Source of the DNA: SCQP01 sp050747745
GTDB lineage: Bacteria > Acidobacteriota > Terriglobia > Terriglobales > SCQP01
Assembly: GCA_050747745.1 (NCBI GenBank)
Contig: JBOGKM010000110.1
Location: 1 to 64,000, forward strand
Direction of reading: 5' to 3'
Length of the DNA: 64,000 bases
Within the stretch, counting starts at the first letter, position 1. Each line of letters starts with the position of its first letter. Shown piece by piece: positions 49,805 through 59,072 of the stretch. A program made the position numbers and the translations under genes. The notes under the pieces are model-generated. The model did no database searches and was not told the origin of the DNA. It saw only the letters and a list, made by a program, of their open reading frames with translations.

Positions 49805-52146
49805 TTCTGCACCACAATGGTGGCGGGTGCCAGCGCCAGCGATTGCGGCTTGCCGTCGGGTCCGCGCGCGCCCAGGCGGGTCACCGAGAGCCGCGAGGTG
49901 CCCGCGGCTTTGGCGATGAAGGTCACCGTCACCACCGGCCCCGATCCGGAAATGCCGCTCGCCCCGGAGGGCCGGCTGAGGCTGACCTGCGCCGTGCCGC
50001 TGGCCGCATCCACGGTATGCACCAGCGCCGGGGAAGCGCCGCCGCGCTCCAGGAATCCGCCCAGCCGCATGGACGAAAGCTGTAGCGCGTTGGGATTGAA
50101 GTTGAGCTGGAAGCTTAGCGCATAGGCGTTGTGGACATTGCGCAGATCCAGTTGCACCTGGAATTTCTGGCCCGCGCGGACCTGCCGCGTCGCCGGCGCC
50201 ACCACCAGCGCCGCTGCGTTCGGCGCCGGAGCAGGCGCCGCTATCGCGGGAGTGGTGGGCGCCGCCACGCTGGCGCCGGGAGCGGCTTGAGCGGGCGGCA
50301 GCTCCAGCAGATGGACGTTGTCCTGCGTACCCGTGTAGAGCGAACGCAGATCGCCGGGCGTGATGTCCAGGCTGTGGACGATGTGGGGCGTGAGGATGAT
50401 GAGAATTTCCTGTTTCGTCTTTTCATCTTGGGTGCTGGAAAAAAGCCACTTGAACACCGGGATGCGGCTCAAGCCCGGCAGGCCCTCGACGTTGTGGGTG
50501 ACCACGGTTTGCATCAGGCCGCCGAGGACGGCACTCTGGCCGTTGGCGAGCTCGATGGTGTGCTGAATTTCGTTGTTGCCGATGATGGGCTGCTCGATGC
50601 CGCCGAGGTTGGTGTAGCTGTCCACGCTGGAGATGGTGATGTCTTCCTTCAACAGGACCGATTTGTCGCCCTGAACCTGCGGTGTCATCTTGATGATCAC
50701 GCCCACCTGGTCGTAGCTGAATTGGGTGTTGACCAGCGGGTTGATGCCCACCCCGCCTACGCCCGGCTGGAAGCTGCCGGTGGCGATCGGAATTTTCTCG
50801 CCGATATCGAGCGAGGCCTGCTGCCCCTGGATGGCGCGCAATTGCGGTTCCTGGATGGTTTGCGTGCTGGCGTTGCTGAGCAGGGCGTTGAGGGTGGCGT
50901 TGGGAATGGTGACGGTGAAATTCTGGCTATTGAGATGGGTGAGCTCGTTGAGGGTGGGCGAGTTGGTGGTCGGGGTGGTACCGGTCGTGCTGGAACTGGA
51001 AGTCGTGGAAGTCGAGGATTGCGGCGCTTGAAGACCGATACCGAAGCTGGTGGGCGGCTCGAAGCCGAGCTCGCGCTTCCAGTCGCTGCTGACCTGGAGA
51101 ATGCGCACATCCACGACAACTTCGGGCGGTTCCTTGTCCAGATCGTCAATCAACCGCTGGACCATGGCGACCTTGTCGGGCGTATCGCGCATGACCAGCG
51201 CGTCAATGCTGGACACGGGCATGATGTGCGGTTGGGGCTGCATCAGGCCGCGAATGGCCGCGGCAAGCTGGTTCAGGTCGGTCGGCTGTTCCACGTTTTT
51301 GATGTAGAACACCTTGAGCACGGTCGGATCCACCTGCTCATGGTTCTGGCGGTTGTTGGTTGCCACCAGGATGGTGTTGGGCGTGATGGGCGTATAAAAG
51401 CTGTTGGTCTCGACATCAAGCACGCGCAGGATTTGCAGCAGCGATAGGTCGTGCAGCGTGAGCGAGACGCGGATGGTGTTGTTGTAGCCGCCGCCCTGGC
51501 TGGAGTTGTCGAAAATGACGTTCAGCCCCGCCAGTTTTCCGGCCGCCAGATAAGCGTTTTTGGAGTCGGTGTTGACGGTAAAGTTCTGGATCAGGGTGTT
51601 GGCTACCGGTCCCAGCTCCACCGGCCCCGCCGCACGCGCCAGCCGCTCCTGCAAGCTGTTGATGCTGGACTCACCCACCGGCTCACCCGGCAGAGGCGGC
51701 GGGGGATGAAGAATGTTTTCAATCTCCTGAATTTGCTGGCCGGCGATGAAGTTGGCGGGATCAATGAAGGCGGCCAGGCGCAACTGCTGCATCGCCTGGG
51801 AATACTTTTTATCGGCCTTGAGCGCCATGCCGTGCCGGATGTGCGCATTGGCCGCGGCGAACTGCGCCCGCTCGGTGGCGATCTGATACTCGACGTTGTC
51901 GGGCGACAATTGCATCGCCTTTTTAAAATCCACGTAGGCCTGGTCCAGCTTGCCTTGCGTGAGCGACATCGTGCCGTGGCGATAATAGGGCTCGCCCTTG
52001 TCGCCGGCATGCAACTGCGGCGTGGCAACGCCGAAGGCCAGCATCACCGCCAGCAGGCACACATAGGATTTGGCGGAAGAAGACCGGGACAAGAAGCTCC
52101 GACGACGACAGGACCGGAGGCGGGTATGTTTTGGCCAGTCTAGCAT
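49801..52146 (-). CDS. Secretin with TPR and cohesin-like domains
   Basis: A 781-residue outer-membrane secretin. After a signal peptide (about residues 22-48) it has TPR-like helices (MSLTQGKLDQAYVDFKKAMQ, about 60-135) and an N-domain region near 175-340. The secretin core (about 400-620) has LRAIQGQQASLDIGEKIP, VGVIIKMTPQV, NEIQHTIELANGQSAVLGGL and a terminal VEGLPGLSRIP. A C-terminal cohesin-like beta domain (about 660-780) carries ATRQVRAGQKFQVQLDLRN and FQLNFNPNALQL. The ATG at 52146 is the best start, though it has no ribosome site. It heads an operon with two pseudopilins. Confidence 0.9.
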   Translation of the reverse strand: MLDWPKHTRLRSCRRRSFLSRSSSAKSYVCLLAVMLAFGVATPQLHAGDKGEPYYRHGTMSLTQGKLDQAYVDFKKAMQLSPDNVEYQIATERAQFAAANAHIRHGMALKADKKYSQAMQQLRLAAFIDPANFIAGQQIQEIENILHPPPPLPGEPVGESSINSLQERLARAAGPVELGPVANTLIQNFTVNTDSKNAYLAAGKLAGLNVIFDNSSQGGGYNNTIRVSLTLHDLSLLQILRVLDVETNSFYTPITPNTILVATNNRQNHEQVDPTVLKVFYIKNVEQPTDLNQLAAAIRGLMQPQPHIMPVSSIDALVMRDTPDKVAMVQRLIDDLDKEPPEVVVDVRILQVSSDWKRELGFEPPTSFGIGLQAPQSSTSTTSSSSTTGTTPTTNSPTLNELTHLNSQNFTVTIPNATLNALLSNASTQTIQEPQLRAIQGQQASLDIGEKIPIATGSFQPGVGGVGINPLVNTQFSYDQVGVIIKMTPQVQGDKSVLLKEDITISSVDSYTNLGGIEQPIIGNNEIQHTIELANGQSAVLGGLMQTVVTHNVEGLPGLSRIPVFKWLFSSTQDEKTKQEILIILTPHIVHSLDITPGDLRSLYTGTQDNVHLLELPPAQAAPGASVAAPTTPAIAAPAPAPNAAALVVAPATRQVRAGQKFQVQLDLRNVHNAYALSFQLNFNPNALQLSSMRLGGFLERGGASPALVHTVDAASGTAQVSLSRPSGASGISGSGPVVTVTFIAKAAGTSRLSVTRLGARGPDGKPQSLALAPATIVVQK

Positions 52147-52218
52147 GGGTGGACAGAGTGCCTTTATCCTCAAAGGAACTGCCGCCGCGGGCTTCCGTTC
52201 CGGAATATTTCCCTGCGG

Positions 52219-52224
52219 TAGCAT
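52219..52224 (+). promoter_or_regulatory. TANNNT hexamer before smpB (possible leaderless -10)
   Basis: TAGCAT is followed by six bases and the GTG at 52231. The GAGGA in the gap touches the start codon and is too close to be a normal Shine-Dalgarno sequence. No -35 box is evident in the 84-bp divergent gap shared with the secretin gene. Confidence 0.45.
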
Positions 52225-52230
52225 TGAGGA

Positions 52231-52707
52231 GTGGCGGACGCGCGCACTCAGGCTCAGAAAAACATCAGCGAAAACCGCCAGGCGCGCCACAGCTACGAGC
52301 TGCTGGAGCGCTGGGAAGCCGGCATCGCCCTCACCGGCGGCGAAGTGAAATCGCTGCGCGAAGGTCAAGTGCAACTCAAGGATAGCTACGGCCTGCTGCG
52401 CGAAGGGCAGCTCTGGCTGCTGAACTGCCACATCAGTCCCTACAAGAACGCCGGCTACGCCCTGCACGATCCCGGCCGCAGCCGGCGCTTGCTGCTGCAT
52501 CGCGCCGAACTGGAGCGGCTACAAGGCAAGGTGCGCGAAAAAGGACTGACATTGATCCCGCTGCGCCTCTACTGGAAAAATGGCCGCGTCAAGCTGGAGC
52601 TGGCGCTGGCCAAAGGCAAACAGCTTTATGACAAGCGCGCCACCGAACGGCGCCGCGAGGCCGAAGCCACCGCGCGTCAGGCAATGAAGGAGCGCGCGCG
52701 CCGCTAA
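52231..52707 (+). CDS. smpB: SsrA-binding protein SmpB
   Basis: A 158-residue SmpB that brings tmRNA to stalled ribosomes. It shows NRQARHSYELLERWEAGIAL, TGGEVKSLREGQVQLKDSY, HISPYKNAGY and a basic C-terminal tail (KQLYDKRATERRREAE). The start is GTG 52231, the first start codon after an in-frame stop. tmRNA itself is not in the window. It is followed after six bases by the aminopeptidase gene. Confidence 0.96.
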   Translation: MADARTQAQKNISENRQARHSYELLERWEAGIALTGGEVKSLREGQVQLKDSYGLLREGQLWLLNCHISPYKNAGYALHDPGRSRRLLLHRAELERLQGKVREKGLTLIPLRLYWKNGRVKLELALAKGKQLYDKRATERRREAEATARQAMKERARR

Positions 52708-52713
52708 CGAGTT

Positions 52714-54186
52714 ATGAATACCGAACTATTGCCCTCCGCCACCGGCCCACTGGCCCAGGTGGAAACAGAAGCGCTGGTCCTGCTGCTGGACGAAAAGCCG
52801 CCCAAGCTCGACCCCGCCATTGATCCGCTCGTCTCCGAGCTGGCCCAGACGCAGGAGTTTACCGGCAAAACCTTGGAGATTGCCGTGCTCCATCGTCCGG
52901 CGGGAATGAAAGCCACGCGTCTGGTGCTGGCCGGCAAGGGGAAAGCGCGCTGGGGAGTACTCGATGCTTGGCGGCTCGCGGGCGCGGTCGCGCGTCAGCT
53001 CAAGGGCAAAGGCGTCCATCAGATGACCGTGCTGCTGCCCGACGACCTGCCGCCCGCTGCCGCGGCCGCCGCCCTCGCCACCGGCGTCGCGTCGGCGAAC
53101 TTCGAACCCGACACCTACAAGAGCGATCGCAAGCCCGAGCGCCAGATCACGCATCTGCAACTCATTGCGCCCAACGGCGCCGATCGCAAGGCGCTGGAGC
53201 AGGCGCTGCGCGAAGCCGCCATTTGCGCCCAGGCGCAGCGCTTCGCCCGCGATCTGGCCAACGAGCCGGGCAACCGCCTCACCCCCACCATCCTGGGCCA
53301 GCGCGCGCAGGCGATGGCGCAAACGGCGGGCCTGGAGTGCGAACTGATCGGCCCTGAACGTGCGCGTGCGCTCAACATGGGCGCCTTCCTCGCCGTCTCG
53401 CAGGGCAGCGACGAGCCGCCCTGCATGATGGTGCTGCGCTATCGCGGCGGCGCCCAGGGCGGGCCCACGCTGGGCATCATCGGCAAGGGCATCACGTTTG
53501 ATTCGGGCGGCATTTCCATCAAGCCCGCCGCCAACATGGACCAGATGAAGTTCGACATGTGCGGCGGTGCGGCCACGCTGGCGGCCATGCAGGCGATTGC
53601 GGCGCTCAAGCTCAAGCTCAACGTCATCGGCGTGGTCGCGGCCAGCGAAAACATGCCCGGCGGGAGGGCGCAAAAGCCCGGAGACGTGCAAACCTCGATG
53701 TCAGGCAAAACCATCGAAGTGCTGAACACCGACGCGGAAGGCCGCATGGTCTTGTCCGATGCCATTCATTACGCCAAGACCTTGGGCGCGACGCATTTAA
53801 TTGATTCCGCCACGCTGACCGGCTCGGTGGTGGTGGCGCTGGCCCACGTCAACACCGGCGTGTTCTCGAATGACGACGAGCTCTACCGGCTCTTGCAGGC
53901 GGCGCTCAGCCGCAGCGGCGAAAAGATGTGGCGCCTGCCGCTCGACCAGGAATACTCGGACATGATCAAGGGCCACTGCGGCGATATCCTCAACGCCGGC
54001 GGACGCTGGGGCGGCGCCATCACCGCCGCTGCCTTCCTGCAGGCCTTCGTGGGCGACACGCCCTGGGTCCATCTCGACATCGCCGGCACCGCCTGGCTGG
54101 AGGACAACAAACCCTGGATGCCGAAAGGCCCCACCGGCACGCCCACCTACACCCTGATCGAGTTCGCCCGCGAACTGGCCCGCTAG
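52714..54186 (+). CDS. pepA: Leucyl aminopeptidase (M17)
   Basis: A 490-residue M17 aminopeptidase. The C-terminal catalytic domain contains GKGITFDSGGISIKP (Lys and Asp zinc ligands) and the family signature NTDAEGRMVLSDA with the second zinc Asp/Glu. The N-terminal ~160 residues form the regulatory domain. It removes N-terminal amino acids from peptides in the cytosol as a hexamer. It is co-oriented with smpB (six-base gap), and flhA follows after 73 bases. Confidence 0.95.
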   Translation: MNTELLPSATGPLAQVETEALVLLLDEKPPKLDPAIDPLVSELAQTQEFTGKTLEIAVLHRPAGMKATRLVLAGKGKARWGVLDAWRLAGAVARQLKGKGVHQMTVLLPDDLPPAAAAAALATGVASANFEPDTYKSDRKPERQITHLQLIAPNGADRKALEQALREAAICAQAQRFARDLANEPGNRLTPTILGQRAQAMAQTAGLECELIGPERARALNMGAFLAVSQGSDEPPCMMVLRYRGGAQGGPTLGIIGKGITFDSGGISIKPAANMDQMKFDMCGGAATLAAMQAIAALKLKLNVIGVVAASENMPGGRAQKPGDVQTSMSGKTIEVLNTDAEGRMVLSDAIHYAKTLGATHLIDSATLTGSVVVALAHVNTGVFSNDDELYRLLQAALSRSGEKMWRLPLDQEYSDMIKGHCGDILNAGGRWGGAITAAAFLQAFVGDTPWVHLDIAGTAWLEDNKPWMPKGPTGTPTYTLIEFARELAR

Positions 54187-54259
54187 GAACTGGCGGGCCG
54201 GATTAGAATTCTTTAAACGTTACTGGCGGCTGAATTGCAGGGCAGAGCGTAGTCGAGCT

Positions 54260-56410
54260 ATGCTTGCGGCAGCCCATCCCAAGGTTCTGCGCGCCGCGCC
54301 CCCAGCCGGTGCGGGCGCGGCGGCCGCGCCAACTCCCGGGCCGGCCAAGGTCACCGGCTGGCTGCGCGTGCCTGCGCGGGCCATGGATTGGACGCTGCCC
54401 ATCGCCGCCGTGGCGTTGGTGGGCCTGCTGATCGTTCCCATTCCCGCCCTGGTGCTGGACATCCTGCTTACCCTCAGCATCGCCACTTCGGTGCTGGTGC
54501 TGCTGGTCGCAGTGCAGATTTTGCGGCCGGTGCAGTTCAACGTCTTTCCCTCCCTGTTGCTGCTGCTGACCCTGTTCCGGCTGGCGCTGAACCTGGCCAG
54601 CAGCCGCCGCATTTTGCTGCACGGATCGGAGGGCATCTACGCCGCCGGCCACGTGATCGCGGCCTTCGGGCAGTTTGTCGTGGGCGGCAATTACGTGGTC
54701 GGATTCGTGATTTTCCTGGTGCTGATCGCCATTCAGTTCGTGGTGGTCAGCCACGGCGCGGTACGCACCGCCGAAGTGACAGCGCGCTTCACCCTGGATG
54801 CCCTGCCGGGCAAGCAGATGGCCATTGACGCCGATCTCAACGCCGGCCTCATCAACGAGCTGCAGGCGCGCGAGCGCCGGCAGGCGATCGCCCGCGAAGC
54901 GGAATTTTACGGCGCCATGGACGGCGCCGCGCGTTTCAACCAGCGCGACGCCATCGCCACCATTCTCATCACCTCAATCAACATCATCGCCGGGTTCCTG
55001 ATCGGTGTGCTCCAACAGCACATGGCGTTTACCGAGGCGCTGAAAACCTACACCATCCTCACCGTCGGGGATGGCCTGGTCACGCTGATTCCCTCGCTGC
55101 TGGTTTCCGTCGCCGGCGCCATCGTGATCACGCGTGCCTCCTCCGATCACAGCCTGGGCACCGATCTGGGCTTGCAACTGCTGGCGCGGCCGCGCGCACT
55201 CTGGATCGCAGGCGCCACGCTGGGCGCGTTGGCCCTTATGCCGGGCCTGCCCAAGATGTCGTTTCTGACCCTGGGCGGGCTGCTGGTCTTTGGCGCGCAC
55301 AAGTTGTCCAAAATGGCCGCCCAGGACCGATCCCCCGCCGCCGCCAGCGCCGGCAGCGCTGCGCCGGAGGCGCTGGAGCCGCTGCTCAAAGTCGAACCGC
55401 TGGCCTTGGAGGTGGGCTATGCGCTGGTGCCGCTGGTGGACGAAGCCCAGGGCGGCAAGCTGTTGGGCCGCATCCGCGCGCTGCGCAAGCAGCTGGCGCT
55501 GCAAATGGGTTTCATTATTCCCTCCATTCACATCACCGACAATCTGCAATTGCAGCCGCGCGAGTACGTCCTGTCGCTGCGGGGTGTTGAGATCGGCCGC
55601 TACGAAACCTACCAGAACTGCCTGCTGGCGATTCATTCCGGCATGCAGGCGCCGCCGCTTGAGGGCAAGGAAACGCTGGAGCCTGCCTTCGGCGTCGCCG
55701 CGCGCTGGATCCTGCCGCAGCAGCAGGAACAGGCGTTAGCGGACGGGTTTGCCGTGGTGGACCAGACCGCAGTCATGGCGACGCACATCGCCGAGCTGAT
55801 CCGCCAGAACGCCCACGAACTGCTCACGCGCCAGGAAACCCAGCGCCTGCTGGACGCGATGAACGACAACCAGCCCAAGCTGGTCGAGGAATTGGTCCCG
55901 AAATTGCTGAGCTTAGGTGAGTTACAGAAAATTCTTCAGCAACTTCTAAGAGAGCACGTGTCCATCCGCGATTTACCCACCATTCTGGAAGCACTGATCG
56001 AGGCCGCCGGGGCCAAGAAGGGACCGGTGGGCATGATCGAGGCGGCGCGCCAGGCGCTGGGCCGGGCGCTGGTGCAACCGCTGCTGGCCGCCGATGGCAG
56101 CCTGCAAGTGATCACCCTGGCTGGTGCGCTGGAGGAGGAATTGCAGCGCGCCTTTGACCCGCAGGCGCAGCCGGCGCAACCGGCGCTGCCGGCGGTGGGC
56201 ACGGTCAGCCTGGGCCGCCGCATTCTGGACGGGCTGAAGCGCTTCGCCTATGATCCGGCCGCGGGCGCGCCGCAAGTGCTGCTGTGCAGCTCCCCCGCGC
56301 GCTTCTATTTGCGCCGCATGCTGGAAGCCAACTGGCCGCGGCTGAGCGTGCTGGCGCCGGCGGAAATCCCGGCCAAGATTTCGGTCCACTCCCTGGGGAC
56401 GGTCTCCTAA
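54260..56410 (+). CDS. flhA: Flagellar export apparatus protein FlhA
   Basis: A 716-residue FlhA. The first ~350 residues hold seven or eight transmembrane segments and the FHIPEP signature region (RPVQFNVFPSLLLLLTLFRL, ARFTLDALPGKQMAIDADL). A long cytoplasmic domain follows (ALRKQLALQMGFIIPSIHI and a C-terminal part ending KISVHSLGTVS). FlhA is the docking platform for the export gate. The N-terminal 40 residues are an Ala/Pro-rich extension. It opens a flagellar operon continuing with fliA, fliM and fliN. Confidence 0.95.
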   Translation: MLAAAHPKVLRAAPPAGAGAAAAPTPGPAKVTGWLRVPARAMDWTLPIAAVALVGLLIVPIPALVLDILLTLSIATSVLVLLVAVQILRPVQFNVFPSLLLLLTLFRLALNLASSRRILLHGSEGIYAAGHVIAAFGQFVVGGNYVVGFVIFLVLIAIQFVVVSHGAVRTAEVTARFTLDALPGKQMAIDADLNAGLINELQARERRQAIAREAEFYGAMDGAARFNQRDAIATILITSINIIAGFLIGVLQQHMAFTEALKTYTILTVGDGLVTLIPSLLVSVAGAIVITRASSDHSLGTDLGLQLLARPRALWIAGATLGALALMPGLPKMSFLTLGGLLVFGAHKLSKMAAQDRSPAAASAGSAAPEALEPLLKVEPLALEVGYALVPLVDEAQGGKLLGRIRALRKQLALQMGFIIPSIHITDNLQLQPREYVLSLRGVEIGRYETYQNCLLAIHSGMQAPPLEGKETLEPAFGVAARWILPQQQEQALADGFAVVDQTAVMATHIAELIRQNAHELLTRQETQRLLDAMNDNQPKLVEELVPKLLSLGELQKILQQLLREHVSIRDLPTILEALIEAAGAKKGPVGMIEAARQALGRALVQPLLAADGSLQVITLAGALEEELQRAFDPQAQPAQPALPAVGTVSLGRRILDGLKRFAYDPAAGAPQVLLCSSPARFYLRRMLEANWPRLSVLAPAEIPAKISVHSLGTVS

Positions 56411-56413
56411 ACC

Positions 56414-57190
56414 ATGAACGCTGCTACCAGGCATTACGAGCACCCGCAGCCGCCCGACGCCGCCGAGCGCGAGCGTCTGTTGCTGGAGCATCTGCCGCAG
56501 GTGCGATATCTGGCGCGCCGCATCCACGAGCGGCTGCCGCAACAGGTCCTACTGGAGGACTTGGTGCAGGCGGGGGTGGTGGGACTGATTGACGCGCTGC
56601 ACAAATACGATCCGGCACGCAACGCGCAACTCGGCACCTACGCCCGCTTCCGCATCCGCGGCGCCATTCTCGACAGCCTGCGCGCCCTGGACTGGAGTCC
56701 GCGCGAGCTGCGCCGCCAGGGTCGCGAACTGCAGGCCGCCGCCGCCGAGCTGCGCGACAAGCTGGGGCGCGCGCCCACGGAAGACGAAATCTGTCAGGCG
56801 CTGTCGCTGTCGCGGACGGAATACCAGCGGCTGCTGGCCGCCCTCGACCGGCTGGAGATGGACGGCGGACGCTCCGAACCCGACGCCCCGCCGGCGGTGG
56901 AAGCCGCCGTCAGTCCCGACCCGGATCCGTTCGACCTGTGCCAGCGGAATGAATCCAAGGCACTGCTGGCCAAGCTGATATCCGAGCTTCCGGAACGCGA
57001 TCAGCAAATCCTCAGCCTGTATTACTTTGAAGAGCTGACCATGAAAGAGGTCGGACAGGTGCTGGGCATCGGCGAGAGCCGTATCTCGCAAATCCATTCC
57101 GCCCTGCTCACCCGGTTGCGCGCCAAGCTACGTGCGACCGTCCAGCCCATGGGCAAGTCCGAGGTGCGCTCGGCCGCGTTGCTGGGATAA
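56414..57190 (+). CDS. fliA: Flagellar RNA polymerase sigma factor (sigma-28 / FliA family)
   Basis: A 258-residue sigma factor of the FliA/WhiG type. It has region 2 (LPQVRYLARRIHERLP and DLVQAGVVGLIDALHKYDP), RFRIRGAILDSLRALDWSPRE, region 3 (around 110-145) and region 4 (LPERDQQILSLYYFEELTMKEVGQVLGI). It begins three bases after flhA. It should direct late flagellar and chemotaxis genes; the matching anti-sigma FlgM is not in the window. Confidence 0.93.
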   Translation: MNAATRHYEHPQPPDAAERERLLLEHLPQVRYLARRIHERLPQQVLLEDLVQAGVVGLIDALHKYDPARNAQLGTYARFRIRGAILDSLRALDWSPRELRRQGRELQAAAAELRDKLGRAPTEDEICQALSLSRTEYQRLLAALDRLEMDGGRSEPDAPPAVEAAVSPDPDPFDLCQRNESKALLAKLISELPERDQQILSLYYFEELTMKEVGQVLGIGESRISQIHSALLTRLRAKLRATVQPMGKSEVRSAALLG

Positions 57191-57202
57191 GGGAGCCTCG
57201 CC

Positions 57203-58180
57203 ATGGAACGCAGCCTCATCCAGGACGAAATCGACTTTCTCTTCCGTGCCGCGCGCGGCCTGCAGCCCGGCGGGATCCGCCGCCCGCGCCAGTTCATGCG
57301 CTGCGACTTCCGCCAGGCGGGTCAGATCACCCGCGAACAGGCGCGCGTGGTGGGGGGGCTGCACGAGAGCTTCGCCCGCAATCTGGCGCACGTGCTCGGT
57401 GCCCAATTGCGCACCCACCTGGAGGCTACGCTGGTGGCCATCGAGCAGTTGGGCTTCGAGGAGTTCGCCCAGCGCCTGCCGGAGGTTTGCTACGTGGCCT
57501 CGCTCGCCGTCAACCCCACCGGCGTCAGCGCCGCGCTGCAACTGGACCTGAGCCTGGCGTTTCCCATGATCGAGCTGGTGCTGGGGGGCAATGGCACCTC
57601 CGGACACGCGCCAACCGAAGTCACCGAAATCGAAGAACGGATTCTGGAAAGCATCGTCACGCTGATGGCGCGCGAGTTGCAGCAGGTGTGGCAGCCGGTG
57701 CTCGACCTGAGTTTCCGTTTCGATCATCGCCAGCCTATGGCGCAAATCCTGCGCCTCATGCCTCCGCACGAAAAAGTCCTGGCACTGGGATTTGAATTGC
57801 ACTTGCCGGAGGCGCGCGGCATGCTCAACCTCGCCTTTCCGGCCGTGCTCTCGACCGGGCTGTTGCGCAAGCTGGCGGAATCGCCGGTGTACAACCGCCG
57901 TCAGGAGGACACCGACAACCGTCCGCGTCTGCGGCAGCGCCTGCTGGACGCGGCGTTCCCGCTGGAGCTGGTGCTGCCGGCGGCCAAAGTTCCCATCCGC
58001 CAACTGCTGGCGCTGGAAGCGGGCGAGGTGCTGCGTTTCGCCCACCCCACCGAACGTCCAGCGGAGTTGAAAATTGCCGGCCGCGCGGTGTGCGCCGCGC
58101 AGCCGGTGCGCCAGGGCCGCTTGCGGGCCGCATTGTTATCCACGCTGCCGCACGTGGTGCGGCCCGAACCAGGGAGCTGA
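57203..58180 (+). CDS. fliM: Flagellar motor switch protein FliM
   Basis: A 325-residue FliM. The N-terminal CheY-binding segment is SLIQDEIDFLF. The middle CheC-like domain (about 35-225) has FMRCDFRQAGQITREQ and the GGNG motif of GGxG, and the C-terminal SpoA domain is at ~240-315. FliM forms the middle of the cytoplasmic C-ring and sets rotation direction. It starts 12 bases after fliA, with a purine-rich ribosome site, and fliN follows after seven bases. Confidence 0.93.
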   Translation: MERSLIQDEIDFLFRAARGLQPGGIRRPRQFMRCDFRQAGQITREQARVVGGLHESFARNLAHVLGAQLRTHLEATLVAIEQLGFEEFAQRLPEVCYVASLAVNPTGVSAALQLDLSLAFPMIELVLGGNGTSGHAPTEVTEIEERILESIVTLMARELQQVWQPVLDLSFRFDHRQPMAQILRLMPPHEKVLALGFELHLPEARGMLNLAFPAVLSTGLLRKLAESPVYNRRQEDTDNRPRLRQRLLDAAFPLELVLPAAKVPIRQLLALEAGEVLRFAHPTERPAELKIAGRAVCAAQPVRQGRLRAALLSTLPHVVRPEPGS

Positions 58181-58187
58181 GGAACAC

Positions 58188-59072
58188 ATGGCTGAGGAAA
58201 ACTCCACCACCCCCAATCCGGAAAGCAATGCCGCTTTGCCGCAGCAGAGCTACAGAGAAGTCTGGGTCGCCGCCGCGCTGGAGGTGATCCAGAGTCTGAG
58301 CGGCGATACCCGTTGGGCCGCCGCGCCGGCGCTGCCCGGCAGCGGCGAGAACGCCATCGAGATGGTGGCCTTTCTCGAACTGCGCGGCGATTTGGCTGGT
58401 ATCCAGCAGTTCCGCTTCTATCAGGGCGAGGGGCGCGCCTGGGCCCAGGTATCGGTTCCACCCGCACCCGATGCGCCGCGCGTGCGCTCTACCCCGCTCG
58501 ATGATGCCGAGCGCGACGCGCTGGGCGACGTGCTGCGGCACATGCTGGAAACCGCGACCTCGGGATTGCACGCCGCCGGCTGGGGCGAGGTGGGCATCGA
58601 CTTGCGCCACCTGGGTCCGCTGCGGCGGACGGTGGAAAGCTCGGAAGGGGTCGAGGCGCTGAGCTTCACCCATCCCGATGGCCTGCGGCTCAACCTCGCC
58701 ATGACCATGGATGGCACCCTGGGCGAGGCAATCCGCCAGCGCATGAGTCCGGGCACGGGGCCCGTGCCCACCCCATTGGGCACGCGCGCTCCCGCCACCA
58801 GCGCCAGCCGTTTCGATATGCTGCTCGATGTCGAGTTGGAAGCTACCCTGCGTTTCGGCAACCGCCAGATGCTGCTGCACGACGTTGCCGAACTGGTCCC
58901 CGGCTCGGTGTTGGAACTCGACCGCCAGATCGACGATCCGGTGGAATTGCTGGTCGGCGGCAAAATCATCGCCTGGGGCGAAGTGGTGGTGGTCGACGGC
59001 AACTACGGTTTGCGCATCAATCGCATGGTGCAGCGCCGCGAACGCATGGCGGCGCTGGAGGCGGCGCGATGA
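58188..59072 (+). CDS. fliN: Flagellar motor switch protein FliN (extended, FliY-like layout)
   Basis: A 294-residue protein. The C-terminal ~75 residues are a SpoA domain of FliN (FDMLLDVELEATLRFG, DVAELVPGSVLELDR, VVVVDGNYGLRINRM). The N-terminal ~210 residues are a divergent CheC/FliM-like region (DALGDVLRHMLETATSGL), so the layout recalls FliY, but the phosphatase E/D...N motif is not evident. The start ATG 58188 has GAGGA nearby. Its stop overlaps the next gene by four bases. Confidence 0.88.
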   Translation: MAEENSTTPNPESNAALPQQSYREVWVAAALEVIQSLSGDTRWAAAPALPGSGENAIEMVAFLELRGDLAGIQQFRFYQGEGRAWAQVSVPPAPDAPRVRSTPLDDAERDALGDVLRHMLETATSGLHAAGWGEVGIDLRHLGPLRRTVESSEGVEALSFTHPDGLRLNLAMTMDGTLGEAIRQRMSPGTGPVPTPLGTRAPATSASRFDMLLDVELEATLRFGNRQMLLHDVAELVPGSVLELDRQIDDPVELLVGGKIIAWGEVVVVDGNYGLRINRMVQRRERMAALEAAR

